The notes beneath the pieces were generated by a model. That model worked only from the letters and a program-made list of their open reading frames with translations, ran no database searches and was not told where the DNA came from. DNA of 64,000 bases from Tatlockia sp. (lineage in GTDB: Bacteria > Pseudomonadota > Gammaproteobacteria > Legionellales > Legionellaceae), in assembly GCA_013697955.1 (NCBI GenBank), contig JACCVV010000063.1:99020-163019 (forward strand), given 5' to 3'. A program made the position numbers and the translations under genes. Position 1 is the first letter of the stretch. The number at the start of each line of letters is the position of its first letter. This document shows, piece by piece, positions 32,512-44,680 of this stretch.

Positions 32512-33864
32512 GTGTCTGAAGATGTTTGGAAGAAATGTCGTGAGATCCTGGAAGAAGAATATCCGCCACAACAATTCAATACCTGGTTACGCCCCTTACA
32601 AGCTGAATTTCACGAAAATGGTGTTGTATTGCTTGCTCCTAACCGATTTGTTGTTGATTGGGTTAAACGGAATTTTTATTCCAGATTAAAGGAAGTTGTT
32701 AACCAGATTGGCGGTGATTCCTTTTCCTTGCTGAGCATTGGTATTGGAACAAAAACTGCTGAAGCGCTTCCTGTTGATCACTCTCTTGCAAAACCTGCTG
32801 ATAATCTTGTGAAAATTACTCCGAAAAAAACTGCTGATTACAAAAATAGCTATTTGAACAAGAAATTCATCTTCGACAGTTTCGTTGAAGGCAATTCCAA
32901 CCAGCTAGCTCGCGCTGCTTCCTGGCAGGTTGCGGAACGACCCGGCGATGCTTATAACCCTTTGTTTATTTATGGTGGTGTGGGTTTGGGGAAAACCCAT
33001 TTAATGCATGCGATCGGTAACACAATTCTTAATAATAATCCTGAAGCCAAAGTTCTATACCTGCATTCTGAACGTTTTGTTGCTGACATGGTGAAAGCTC
33101 TGCAGACCAACTCTATCAATGAATTTAAACGATTTTACCGTTCGTTAAATGCCCTGCTTATTGATGATATTCAATTTTTTGCTGGGAAAGATCGTTCTCA
33201 GGAAGAGTTTTTTCATACCTTTAACGCGCTCCTTGAAGGGCAACAGCAAATTATTCTCACCTCAGATCGTTATCCTAAAGAAATTGAAGGGATGGAAGAG
33301 CGTTTGAAATCTCGCTTTGGTTGGGGATTAACGGTTGCTGTTGAGCCTCCTGAATTAGAAACGCGAGTTGCTATTTTAATCTCCAAAGCTGAACAATCCA
33401 ATATTGAACTGCCTTATGAAGTGGCCTTTTTTATCGCTAAACGCATACGTTCCAATGTTCGTGAACTTGAAGGCGCCTTACGGCGGGTTATTGCCAATGC
33501 CCATTTTACTGGTAAGTCGATAACCATTGATTTTGTTCATGAAGCTTTGCGCGATTTGCTGGCGCTTCAAGATAAACTGGTGACTATTGAAAATATTCAA
33601 AAGACAGTGGCTGAGTATTATAAAGTTAAAGTGGCTGATTTATTATCAAAAAGGCGTAGTCGTTCCATTGCAAGGCCGAGACAAATGGCTATGGCTTTAG
33701 CGAAAGAATTAACCAATCATAGTTTGCCTGAAATTGGTGATCATTTCGGCGGACGTGATCACACAACGGTTATTCACGCCTGCCGTAAAGTTAAAGAGTT
33801 GATTCAATTTGAAACCGATTTTGCTGAAGATTATAAAAATCTAATGCGTACTTTATCCTCATGA
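32512..33864 (+). CDS. dnaA: chromosomal replication initiator DnaA
   Basis: AAA+ initiator that binds DnaA boxes and melts oriC. The N-terminal oligomerisation domain (residues 1-85) and a short linker are followed by the ATPase domain with GGVGLGKT at 155-162 and [12 protein letters not shown] as Walker B. The C-terminal helix-turn-helix has [14 protein letters not shown]. The start is a GTG at 32512 with GAGGAG five bases upstream. From memory, the sequence matches L. pneumophila DnaA almost throughout domains III-IV and diverges in domains I-II, indicating a different Legionella species. Confidence 0.99.
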   Translation: MSEDVWKKCREILEEEYPPQQFNTWLRPLQAEFHENGVVLLAPNRFVVDWVKRNFYSRLKEVVNQIGGDSFSLLSIGIGTKTAEALPVDHSLAKPADNLVKITPKKTADYKNSYLNKKFIFDSFVEGNSNQLARAASWQVAERPGDAYNPLFIYGGVGLGKTHLMHAIGNTILNNNPEAKVLYLHSERFVADMVKALQTNSINEFKRFYRSLNALLIDDIQFFAGKDRSQEEFFHTFNALLEGQQQIILTSDRYPKEIEGMEERLKSRFGWGLTVAVEPPELETRVAILISKAEQSNIELPYEVAFFIAKRIRSNVRELEGALRRVIANAHFTGKSITIDFVHEALRDLLALQDKLVTIENIQKTVAEYYKVKVADLLSKRRSRSIARPRQMAMALAKELTNHSLPEIGDHFGGRDHTTVIHACRKVKELIQFETDFAEDYKNLMRTLSS

Positions 33865-33876
33865 TTAGAGATTAAT

Positions 33877-34983
33877 ATGTTTGAGCTAACACTTTCTAAA
33901 GAGCAATTATTAACACCTTTATTGACTGTTGCAGGCGCGGTTGATAAAAAGCAATCTTTAGCCATTTTGTCTAATATTTTACTTGGTTTTAAAGATAGTC
34001 AGCTTATGCTAACAGCCACTGATTTAGAAATGGAAATAACTGCCAGAGTTAATTGCCCCATCAACCAAGAGCCAGGTAAAATTACTGTTCCCGCGAAAAA
34101 ATTTATCGATATTATTCGCTCTCTTGATGACGAGTCCAAACCTACTATTTTTCTCAAAGCGGATACGGTAATGATTAAAGTGGGAAGAAGCCAATTTAAA
34201 CTGGCTACTTTGCCAGCAGACGATTTTCCATCCTCCGAAAATGAAATGTCTGATGTCGAATTTTCTGTTGATAGGCTTGCCTTTATCCACCTTTTGCAGG
34301 CCACTCATTTTGCCATGTCGCAGCATGACGTGAGGGTTTTTTTAAATGGCTTACTTCTTGAACTTGATGCCCAAACAATAACTGCAGTTGCTACTGATGG
34401 TCATCGTATGGCAGTTTGCAAACTTCCTTCTGAGCAGTCTTTCGCACACCAGCGCTTCCTCTTGCCTAAAAAGGGTGTGCAAGAAATGTTGCGTTTGTTA
34501 AATTCGGTCGCTGATGAAAAAATTGCCATCTCCGCAGGAAAAAATCATTTTAAATGCCTTACTGCCGAATATAGTTTTCAAACAAGATTAATCGAAGCCC
34601 GTTTCCCGCCTTATGCCAGAGCTATTCCTCGTGAACAGGATAAATTTGTTTTAATAGATCGCGATTTACTAAAGCGCGCACTTTCACGAATTATTATTCT
34701 TGCTCATGAAAAATCACGTGCTGTTATGATGCATCTCCAGAATAATTTATTAACGTTAGTTGCAAATAATCAGGAACAGGAAGAAGCGGTTGAAGCGCTT
34801 GAAGCGCATATCGATGGCAACGAGTTAAAAATTGGAATAAATGCAGGTTATTTACTCGATTTTTTAAATTTTATTGATGATGGCCTAGTTCGTTTGTCAA
34901 TGTCGACAACTGATTCGAGTATTTTAGTGGAATCATTACAGGATGAATTATATCAATATATAATAATGCCTATGAAATTATGA
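33877..34983 (+). CDS. dnaN: DNA polymerase III beta subunit (sliding clamp)
   Basis: Ring-forming processivity clamp with three repeated domains across 368 residues. Recognisable segments are PILSNILL-like SLAILSNILLGF, VATDGHRMAVCKL and the C-terminal YIIMPMKL. It starts 12 bases after dnaA and its stop overlaps the recF start (ATGA), so the three genes form an operon. Confidence 0.98.
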   Translation: MFELTLSKEQLLTPLLTVAGAVDKKQSLAILSNILLGFKDSQLMLTATDLEMEITARVNCPINQEPGKITVPAKKFIDIIRSLDDESKPTIFLKADTVMIKVGRSQFKLATLPADDFPSSENEMSDVEFSVDRLAFIHLLQATHFAMSQHDVRVFLNGLLLELDAQTITAVATDGHRMAVCKLPSEQSFAHQRFLLPKKGVQEMLRLLNSVADEKIAISAGKNHFKCLTAEYSFQTRLIEARFPPYARAIPREQDKFVLIDRDLLKRALSRIIILAHEKSRAVMMHLQNNLLTLVANNQEQEEAVEALEAHIDGNELKIGINAGYLLDFLNFIDDGLVRLSMSTTDSSILVESLQDELYQYIIMPMKL

Positions 34984-36029
34984 GCCTTTCATCACTTCAG
35001 ATTCAGAATTTACGAAATTTAAGAAATGAACGCTTTAATCTCCATCCACACCTCAATGTTGTAGTCGGCCCCAATGGTTCAGGCAAAACCTCATTTCTTG
35101 AGGCTATTTATTTATTAGGAACAGGTCATTCCTTTCGAACCCGCGAAACCAAACCCCTAGTGACCACAGCTAAGGAGTGTTTAACAGTTTTTGCGCGCAC
35201 CAATGATGAACAATCAATTTCAATTCAAAAATCGTTAAATGCAGCTACACAAGTCCGATTAAATGGTTACCCCTGCCAAACCAGCTCGGAGCTGGCTTAT
35301 TTTCTTCCCTGCCAAGTTTTTTATCAGGATCTTTTTCAAATAATCGATGCAGGGCCTTCTGTGCGTAGAAGTTTACTGGATTGGGGATTGTTTCACGTGG
35401 AACATCCTTATCATTTAATTCTGAAAGAATACAAACGTGCGTTAAAGCAACGTAATAGTTTGTTAAGACAAAGAGCCAAGCAATCTTATTTCGAACCATG
35501 GAATCAAATTTTAAATGACCTTGCACTTAAATTAGACAACTATCGGGCTAAATATATTAGCGAACTTGGAGTAGAATTTAAGAAAATTCTGCCCTTATTT
35601 TCAGAGTTCGATTGTAGCCTTCAATACTATAAAGGTTGGGATCGTAAGGGAACTGGAAAACTTTTGAAATCCATTTTAGAGGAAAGCTTAGAAAATGATA
35701 TTCAACGCCAATTCACTCAATATGGTGCTCATCAAGCTGATATTGCTATTGATACAATGGATAAAAAAGCAAAATTGTATTTATCGAGAGGACAACAAAA
35801 AATTGTACTAATTGCTTTGAAATTAGCTCAAACTTCCTTAATGGATCGGGAATGTATGTATCTCTGCGATGATCTACCTTCAGAGCTCGATAAAGATCAT
35901 TTGGAGCGATTATTTAATCTGATTAATATTAAAAAAGGTCAGTTTTTTATTACCGCCATCAATCTAAGTTCCCTGCCAGAAAATTTCAAAATTTTTTCCT
36001 ATTCTATAATCGAACTTGGTAAGAATTAA
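34980..36029 (+). CDS. recF: DNA replication and repair protein RecF
   Basis: ABC-type ATPase that loads RecA at gapped DNA with RecO and RecR. Walker A is GPNGSGKT at residues 30-37. The signature LSRGQQKIVLIALKLAQ and Walker B YLCDDLPSELD are near the C-terminus. At 349 residues it is full length and coupled to dnaN by a 4-base overlap. A parS palindrome lies inside the gene at 35389-35404 without disturbing the frame. Confidence 0.98.
   Translation: MSLSSLQIQNLRNLRNERFNLHPHLNVVVGPNGSGKTSFLEAIYLLGTGHSFRTRETKPLVTTAKECLTVFARTNDEQSISIQKSLNAATQVRLNGYPCQTSSELAYFLPCQVFYQDLFQIIDAGPSVRRSLLDWGLFHVEHPYHLILKEYKRALKQRNSLLRQRAKQSYFEPWNQILNDLALKLDNYRAKYISELGVEFKKILPLFSEFDCSLQYYKGWDRKGTGKLLKSILEESLENDIQRQFTQYGAHQADIAIDTMDKKAKLYLSRGQQKIVLIALKLAQTSLMDRECMYLCDDLPSELDKDHLERLFNLINIKKGQFFITAINLSSLPENFKIFSYSIIELGKN
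35389..35404. promoter_or_regulatory. parS: parS centromere site within recF
   Basis: The 16-mer TGTTTCACGTGGAACA matches the ParB-binding consensus (TGTTNCACGTGAAACA) with only the internal purine/pyrimidine variation tolerated in Pseudomonas and Bacillus sites. It encodes part of RecF (GLFHVEH). The exact palindromic core CACGTG and both GTT/AAC arms are present. It is 3.2 kb from the oriC candidate. Confidence 0.85.
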
Positions 36030-36279
36030 GCAATCTATAAAAATTTTCTTGTAGTTATACAAGAAACGAAACCTCTGAATAGATAACGCGCTAAATATTA
36101 CCTCTTAAAGACTCGCATCAAAATAAAATTTAAGAGCTAAGTAATGCAACTTTTAATTATCTACCACATTTAAATATTTCAAACTATCGCTATATCAGCC
36201 GAAACAACCCCTCATAAAAGTAAAAAAGTTGCAGAAAAGTACTCAAAAATAATCTTAAAAAGACATTGTTAGTGCATAA

Positions 36280-38802
<2,523 letters not shown>

Positions 38803-38862
38803 TTAAGGAATAGGAATAATTTTTCAATTCTAGAAAATTAGGCAAATGGCAAAATTCTACTA

Positions 38863-38878
38863 TGCCCGCTTGCGGGCA
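38863..38878 (+). terminator. possible gyrB terminator
   Basis: TGCCCG/CGGGCA forms a 6-bp stem with a CTTG tetraloop 60 bases after the gyrB stop. A broken T tract follows (GTCTTCATAACCTTTTTC). It stands between convergent genes and may serve both. Confidence 0.5.
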
Positions 38879-38910
38879 GTCTTCATAACCTTTTTCACTA
38901 ACACGAGTTT

Positions 38911-40368
38911 TTAAATTAAAGTTGAAGAATTGGGATTTTCTGCATCATCAAATCGAATTTGCGAGTTTTCGTTTTCAGGCAGAGAACTAAAGGCTTTGTG
39001 GAAACCATAAACAGGTAAGGCTAAAATAATCATCAATGCTAAACCGACCACAAACTTTGCCATTAAAATCGGTGCTGCTATTGTGCCTGCAGCAACACGA
39101 AATGCCATATGAAGGTCTTCGTCAGCCGCAATTCCCCATAAATAAGATGCTGCAATAGTGACCAAGCTAAGATCTAGCAAGCCAAAGGCAAACAATCCTG
39201 TGAAGTCAGCATCAAAATTTCTGCCCATTAGTGTTTGATAAGCAGATTCATAACGAGTTTCCAAGCTTGTTGATGGTGAGAATAATAATCGTAAATGCCG
39301 GTATCGGCTTTCATTAATATATTGACTCATTTTTTTGACACCATAACATCTAATATAATCGCTATCCAAGGTTATTGAGCGAATGGGTTTATCTTCAGAA
39401 TCCATGCGAATAGCGACTAAAGAAGGTTGTTCAAAAGCCTGATTTTCACTCGAATCAAATTGATAGTTAATGGCGTGAGCAATTAATTTTCCCATAATTG
39501 CCGAACCCTGTTCGTTGGGTTCAATCTGCAAACTATGGTTGCCGCCAAGGGGATTAAGGGATGAGGTCATATCAACGAAAACGACTTCTTTATGTTTAGT
39601 AGATGCGTAGCTTAGAACTTCTCGGTAGAGTTCATTCATCGTTTCTTCAACAGCGGTAAAGGCTCCTTTTCCTTCTCCTTCCGCTCGTGCTAAATGTGAA
39701 AAACCAGTGTAGATAAAATAAGGTGTTAATTCGGTAATCGCTGGGTAGTATTGCGATAAAAGCACTATTCGCTTTAAATCCTGATTTTCAGTCACCAGCC
39801 TATCGATGATCTGTTTATACTCCTTTAGCAATTTTTCTTTTACCCGAAGAAAGGCTTCACTAATAATAGGCTTTGCCTTTTGTGGAGTAATCCTTAATAA
39901 AAGTTGGGGATAATTTAGCTCTCGACCTAAAGTAGTTGCCAGGGCTTCCCGATAATTATTTCCACCTACGCTTAGAACCACCATATCCGGTTGCCATTCA
40001 CGAGCTGCTTTGAGTTGATTAACCGGCCTACGCGGGTGATCCTCATCGCAAGGAAGAACTTTGGACAAATTACAGGGATTTAATAAATCAGAGGTGGTAG
40101 CGCCATCAACTGCAAAATTAGCAACTTCAAAAGATCCAGATTGAGCTTGGCTGGCCAAGGCTATCGCAGTTTGATGAGTCACATTATGCGTTTTCAAAGA
40201 ATAGGTAGATTTTTTTTGAATCCAAAAGCCGTTGTCAAGGGTTGAATCACCAAGTAAAGCTATTTTAGAAATTGGACCTTCTATTTCGGTGCAAATTTGT
40301 TTTAAACGGCCGGTTGTGGTTGGATAATTGGTACCAATTGAATTTTGACAATTTTTAACTTTAGCCAT
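38911..40368 (-). CDS. SGNH/GDSL-like hydrolase with C-terminal membrane helices
   Basis: The N-terminal 300 residues look like an SGNH hydrolase: the nucleophile motif GDST at 40-43, a block II glycine in VDGATT, and a GGNN oxyanion motif at 135-138. The expected block V DxxHPN..G instead reads IEPNEQG, with Glu283 where the catalytic His usually stands; His278 is nearby. Residues 390-460 hold two or three hydrophobic helices, and the tail is polar and acidic (DDAENPNSSTLI). There is no signal peptide. Such enzymes plus host-membrane anchors occur among Legionella effectors, so this is a candidate. The substrate is unknown. Confidence 0.72.
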   Translation of the reverse strand: MAKVKNCQNSIGTNYPTTTGRLKQICTEIEGPISKIALLGDSTLDNGFWIQKKSTYSLKTHNVTHQTAIALASQAQSGSFEVANFAVDGATTSDLLNPCNLSKVLPCDEDHPRRPVNQLKAAREWQPDMVVLSVGGNNYREALATTLGRELNYPQLLLRITPQKAKPIISEAFLRVKEKLLKEYKQIIDRLVTENQDLKRIVLLSQYYPAITELTPYFIYTGFSHLARAEGEGKGAFTAVEETMNELYREVLSYASTKHKEVVFVDMTSSLNPLGGNHSLQIEPNEQGSAIMGKLIAHAINYQFDSSENQAFEQPSLVAIRMDSEDKPIRSITLDSDYIRCYGVKKMSQYINESRYRHLRLLFSPSTSLETRYESAYQTLMGRNFDADFTGLFAFGLLDLSLVTIAASYLWGIAADEDLHMAFRVAAGTIAAPILMAKFVVGLALMIILALPVYGFHKAFSSLPENENSQIRFDDAENPNSSTLI

Positions 40369-40427
40369 TTAAACTCTTCAAATAAAAGAAAGTATTATAC
40401 CTTTATTTCAATAATTGTCCAATATGG

Positions 40428-42539
40428 CTAGGATATAAACTTTTTAATTAAAAAACATTGATGAATACGCTTTGAACGTTTGAAGTCTAAATCTATAGTT
40501 TCAGCGCTAATATCCTGCACCTTGTATTTCTGGCTAACCTCTGGCGCCAACTTGAACTGCCTGAAATTGGTTGAAAAATACAATGTACCCTCTGCAGTTA
40601 ACAAGCGCATGGCTAAATCAATTAAGGATTCATGGTCGCGTTGGACATCCAGATTTTCTGTCATTCGTTTGGAATTAGAAAAACTGGGCGGATCCAGAAA
40701 AATCACATCGAAGCGATCCCGACATATTTTTAACCATTCCAGGCAATCAAAAAAGATAAATTGGTGTTGTGCAGGATCAAGTTGATTAAGTTTAAAATTA
40801 TCTTCAGCCCAGGATAGATAGGTTTTGGAAAGGTCAACATTAGTGGTGATCGCCCCGGCTAAGGCTGCATGGACGCTAGCGCTTGCTGTGTAACTAAAGC
40901 AATTTAGAAAGCGAGTGCCGGGCTTTAAATTTGCAAAGCGCATCCTCAAGAGGCGATGATCTAAAAATAAACCAGTATCCAGATAATCGTACAAATTAAC
41001 TTTTAATTTAGCTGATCCTTCAACCACTGTCATTGAATGCCGGGTTTGATTCATTTTTTGATATTGATTAGTACCCTTTTGCTGTTTTCGCTGTTTAACC
41101 ACTAACTTATCAGCGGAAATTCCCAATGCAGCAGGCACTATTTGAATGACCTCAAGACTACGTTTTTCGACCTTATGGGCAGCTATGGAAGCTGGAGCTG
41201 CGTATTCTTGCAACATTGCATAATCATTATATAGGTCGATTGCATAGGCATACTCTGGCAAATCAGCATCATAAACCCGGTAACAAGTGATGTTGTTGCG
41301 CTTTGCCCATTTTTGCAAATGATTAAGATTTTTTTTCAAACGGTTAGCAAGCATCTGTGCGCCTGCAGAAAGCCCTTCCTCTTTATTTTTTAATTGATTA
41401 TCTGCATCGAGCTTAAGGCAATATAATTTGCACTCCAAAGATCCATTAAACAAGGTATAAAATTTAGATGCTCGCAAACCTGTAGCCTTTGCAAGCATTG
41501 GATTAGAGGTTAAAAAAGCTGCAGACCAGCCTTGATAATGGGCATGAAGTGTTGAGCCTAATTGATGATAAAGCGGAGTGAGCTGAGTCGCGTCACTTAA
41601 GCGTTCACCGTAAGGCGGATTAGTTATCATCAAACCTTTTTCATGGGCAGGTCGACAATCATTTACCTCCACTACTGAAAATTCAACTAAAGGCAATACA
41701 CCAGCACGTTCGGCATTGGCCTGAGCAATAGCAATCATTTTTTGGCTAGAATCGGTGCCACGTAATTTTAATTTTATTGGTTTAACTAACTGCAAAGCCT
41801 GTTCTCTAATTTTTTCCCAAAGAGAAGGCTGATGTTGTACCCAATGAATCAAAGCCTGGTCATGGCGTAAAAGACCAGGAGCAATTTGAGCTGCCATCAT
41901 AGCAGCTTCTATGATTAATGTTCCCGAACCACAAAAAGGATCTTGTAAAGCATAACCCTCTTGGGATAACAGTGGCCATTTAGCGCGAATTAGCATGGCT
42001 GCAGCTACATTTTCCTTTAAGGGTGCCTCACCTGCTTCCTTGCGATAACCGCGTTGATGCAAACTGTATCCTGTTAAATCCAGGCTTACAGTTAATTCAG
42101 AATTTTTTAAATAGGCATGGATGCGAATGTTCGGGTTATCGCGCTCAATATTAGGGCGCATCCCTTTAAATTGTCGAAAATGATCAACAATGCCGTCTTT
42201 TATTACTTGGGCACCATACATTGAATTGCGGATATGCGTTGATAGACCATGAAATTCAATGGCCAAGGTTTTATCAGCGGAAAAAACGGTTTGCCAGGGA
42301 TATTGATTGGCTAATTGGTAAAGCGTTTGCTCATTTAAAACTTCGCCGCTAAAAAGGATAAGCTGAATGCGATTGGCTATTCGTGTCCAAAGGCAAAGAT
42401 GATAAATAACTGCAAGCTCAGCTTCCCCAAAAACACCTTGCGGACTTACCCGAGTGACCTGCAAACCTAAGGCTTTCATCTCTTCTTCAAGTAAGTATTC
42501 AAGGCCTTTGGGACAGCTAATAAAGAGTGAGTATTTCAT
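40428..42539 (-). CDS. rlmL: bifunctional 23S rRNA methyltransferase RlmKL
   Basis: One 703-residue protein with two methyltransferase halves. The N-terminal THUMP domain plus RlmL domain (m2G2445) has the motif NPPYGERL near residue 303. The C-terminal RlmK domain (m7G2069) has DPPSFSNSKRM near 620 and the SAM site FLNCFSYTAS. The ATG overlaps the darP stop (TCATGA), so the two ribosome-assembly genes are translationally coupled. Confidence 0.97.
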   Translation of the reverse strand: MKYSLFISCPKGLEYLLEEEMKALGLQVTRVSPQGVFGEAELAVIYHLCLWTRIANRIQLILFSGEVLNEQTLYQLANQYPWQTVFSADKTLAIEFHGLSTHIRNSMYGAQVIKDGIVDHFRQFKGMRPNIERDNPNIRIHAYLKNSELTVSLDLTGYSLHQRGYRKEAGEAPLKENVAAAMLIRAKWPLLSQEGYALQDPFCGSGTLIIEAAMMAAQIAPGLLRHDQALIHWVQHQPSLWEKIREQALQLVKPIKLKLRGTDSSQKMIAIAQANAERAGVLPLVEFSVVEVNDCRPAHEKGLMITNPPYGERLSDATQLTPLYHQLGSTLHAHYQGWSAAFLTSNPMLAKATGLRASKFYTLFNGSLECKLYCLKLDADNQLKNKEEGLSAGAQMLANRLKKNLNHLQKWAKRNNITCYRVYDADLPEYAYAIDLYNDYAMLQEYAAPASIAAHKVEKRSLEVIQIVPAALGISADKLVVKQRKQQKGTNQYQKMNQTRHSMTVVEGSAKLKVNLYDYLDTGLFLDHRLLRMRFANLKPGTRFLNCFSYTASASVHAALAGAITTNVDLSKTYLSWAEDNFKLNQLDPAQHQFIFFDCLEWLKICRDRFDVIFLDPPSFSNSKRMTENLDVQRDHESLIDLAMRLLTAEGTLYFSTNFRQFKLAPEVSQKYKVQDISAETIDLDFKRSKRIHQCFLIKKFIS

Positions 42540-43015
42540 GATTGGCAGGACCTTAAAAATCGAAATAATGCTTTAGCAGCACCAATATTTTTGGCGCTTT
42601 GTTTTTCATCAACTGCTTTTTTTATATGTTGGCGGAGTAACTGCACATCGGCTGCTGGATGTTGTTGAATGAACTCAGTAAGTGCATCTTTTCCTTCGTT
42701 AATCAGCCGGTCACGCCAAATTTCCAACTCATGGAAATCAACAGTTTGTGCAGAGCCTTCAGCTAAAAAGGCTTCGTAAGATTCAAGGATGGCTTCAAAA
42801 TCAGCCGAGCGCATGAGTTTACCGATTAATTGCGCCTGACGTCTTTTAGCGCCATGACTTTTGATGGTTTTGGCGGCCATTATTGCTTGTCGCAGATGGG
42901 GAGTTAAGGGCAAAGAATCAAGCTTTTCTTCGCTTAAATCGACGAGGTCAACGCCAATTGTTTTTAATACAGCCGCATCTCGTTTTCTTTGCGATTTCGA
43001 TTTGATTTCTTCCAT
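42536..43015 (-). CDS. darP: ribosome biogenesis factor DarP (YjgA, DUF615)
   Basis: A 159-residue helical protein with the DUF615 start KSKSQRKRDAAVLKTIGVDLVDL and the conserved HGAKRRQAQLIGKLMR helix. The family associates with late 50S precursors, which suits its coupling to rlmL. Length and motifs are typical. Confidence 0.94.
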   Translation of the reverse strand: MEEIKSKSQRKRDAAVLKTIGVDLVDLSEEKLDSLPLTPHLRQAIMAAKTIKSHGAKRRQAQLIGKLMRSADFEAILESYEAFLAEGSAQTVDFHELEIWRDRLINEGKDALTEFIQQHPAADVQLLRQHIKKAVDEKQSAKNIGAAKALFRFLRSCQS

Positions 43016-43107
43016 CCAGATTAACCTTTTAAAGAGCCGAAAATTCTAATTTCAAACAGTCAATTCTATATTTTACCATCTTTAAAAGCAGTTGACCGCA
43101 ATCCAGG

Positions 43108-44028
43108 CTAGGGTTTTTCGATTAAGGAGGAAGAAAAATCAGGCTTAGCTTCGGCAAAAGTTTTGAATTTTGAGCGAAAGTAGGTTCGACTGATGGCAAA
43201 CAAGTTATAAATTAAAATGCATATCAGCAAAGAATGAAGCCAACTAACAGTAAGTTGAGTAAACAAAGGGAGTGTAATCAATACGCCGAGGCAGCCTGCA
43301 AAGCTCAAAATTAGGGTTTTTTTCAAGGGGATTTTATTTTGTTGAACAAAGACTAAGGTAGTTAAGGGTTGTTGCATCGCGCCTGCTGTAGTCATGATTG
43401 GAAAAGCAACCACAGGAGATACATTTAATAGAAAGAGCACACCCTGCACCATCGCAAATAATCCAATTCCGACTGAAGTTAACGCTCCACAAACCATGAG
43501 CGCAAAAAAACCAACCATTAATTTCCAGGAATGCAAGGCAACCAAATCACCGCCGACTGGCATTATATTAAATTGATTACAGACTAATAAAATGATAATT
43601 CCGGAAAAACAGTACATCATTGCCAGGCGAATCGCCTGTTTACTTAGATGGGTCACTACTGCGCCGCCAATCAAACCGCCAATACAAGTTCCGGCAACTA
43701 AAGTGAGTAAAGTCGTGAGATCAACATCAACCAATTGCATAAAAAAAAGCGATTCTATAGTACCTGGAATAACCTGTGCGCCATTGTTAACCGCGGGTAA
43801 TTCATCATCAGGAAAGGTATTTAAGAGTTTTGCCAGAGCCACATTCACTGCAAAACTGCCAATACCAATAGTGTCAGCAATAAAAGCGACTATTCCACTA
43901 AAGCCAAGTTTTAGATAATCACCAATGGATAAGCGCACCGCAGGTTGCTGTCTTAGACGATAAAACATAGCAATGACACAGATTAGACTTAAAATTAGAA
44001 TTCCAAGAGTTATCAGAGTAAGAGCCAT
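43108..44028 (-). CDS. TSUP family membrane transporter
   Basis: Sulfite exporter TauE/SafE (DUF81) family permease with about eight hydrophobic segments. The repeats carry the family motif GFSGIVAFIADTIGIGSFAVN in the first half and GALTSVGIGLFAMVQG in the second. The substrate in this family may be sulfite, sulfonates or other anions and cannot be read from sequence. The start is the ATG at 44028 with AGGA at good spacing; the frame continues to 44085 without a ribosome site. Confidence 0.85.
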   Translation of the reverse strand: MALTLITLGILILSLICVIAMFYRLRQQPAVRLSIGDYLKLGFSGIVAFIADTIGIGSFAVNVALAKLLNTFPDDELPAVNNGAQVIPGTIESLFFMQLVDVDLTTLLTLVAGTCIGGLIGGAVVTHLSKQAIRLAMMYCFSGIIILLVCNQFNIMPVGGDLVALHSWKLMVGFFALMVCGALTSVGIGLFAMVQGVLFLLNVSPVVAFPIMTTAGAMQQPLTTLVFVQQNKIPLKKTLILSFAGCLGVLITLPLFTQLTVSWLHSLLICILIYNLFAISRTYFRSKFKTFAEAKPDFSSSLIEKP

Positions 44029-44219
44029 TGTTTTCCTAAATCGGTGGTTTTCATTGTTTAAAATTTGCGGCTTTTGAGTATACATGATTAAAGGGGCTCA
44101 GCAAACCACAAATTGAACAAATTTTATTCACAAAGTAATAGGTGTTATAAAAAATTCCGCAAGAAAATTAAAAAAGCTGTGATAAGATGGCTCTAATTTT
44201 GAACGAAAGGGCTAGCTTA

Positions 44220-44666
44220 ATGAGCTTTTTAAAAACAATTCTTTCTTTTCTTTGCCTGACAATCTCCGCTTATAGTTATAGTTCAGTACTATTGAAAGAT
44301 ATTGGCGGTCAAACTATTCCTTTTTCAAGTTTGAAAGGTAAGTGGGTTTTAATTAATTATTGGGCAAGTTGGTGCCAGCCCTGCCTTGATGAAATAAGCG
44401 AATTAAATTATTTCTATGAAAAGAATAAAGATAAGGTTGCCCTCTTTGCGGTGAACTTTGATCTATTACCTTTACCAAGCCAAATTGCTTTGATTAGAAA
44501 ATACAAGATTAGTTATCCGAGCTTGCAGTCAGATCCTGCTAAAGCCTTAGATTTGGGTGATATTCGAGGCGTGCCGGCAACTTTTGTTTTTAACCAAAAC
44601 GGTAAGTTACAGACTACTTTGTATGGTGGGCAATCCGTTGCGAGTTTAAAGCGGGCTACGACTTAA
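44220..44666 (+). CDS. TlpA-like periplasmic thioredoxin
   Basis: A 148-residue exported thiol-disulfide protein. The signal peptide (MSFLKTILSFLCLTISAYSYS) is followed by a thioredoxin fold with the active site WCQPC (Cys52, Cys55) and a cis-proline in GVPATFVF. The ATG at 44220 has AAGGG upstream; the longer frame to 44187 hides the signal peptide. It resembles ResA/TlpA proteins used in cytochrome c maturation or reductive repair. Confidence 0.88.
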   Translation: MSFLKTILSFLCLTISAYSYSSVLLKDIGGQTIPFSSLKGKWVLINYWASWCQPCLDEISELNYFYEKNKDKVALFAVNFDLLPLPSQIALIRKYKISYPSLQSDPAKALDLGDIRGVPATFVFNQNGKLQTTLYGGQSVASLKRATT

Positions 44667-44680
44667 GCCAAATGGTTATA

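Noticed and set aside
34715..34720. CACGTG core within dnaN considered as parS
   Set aside because: The arms AAAT and CTGT match the consensus poorly.
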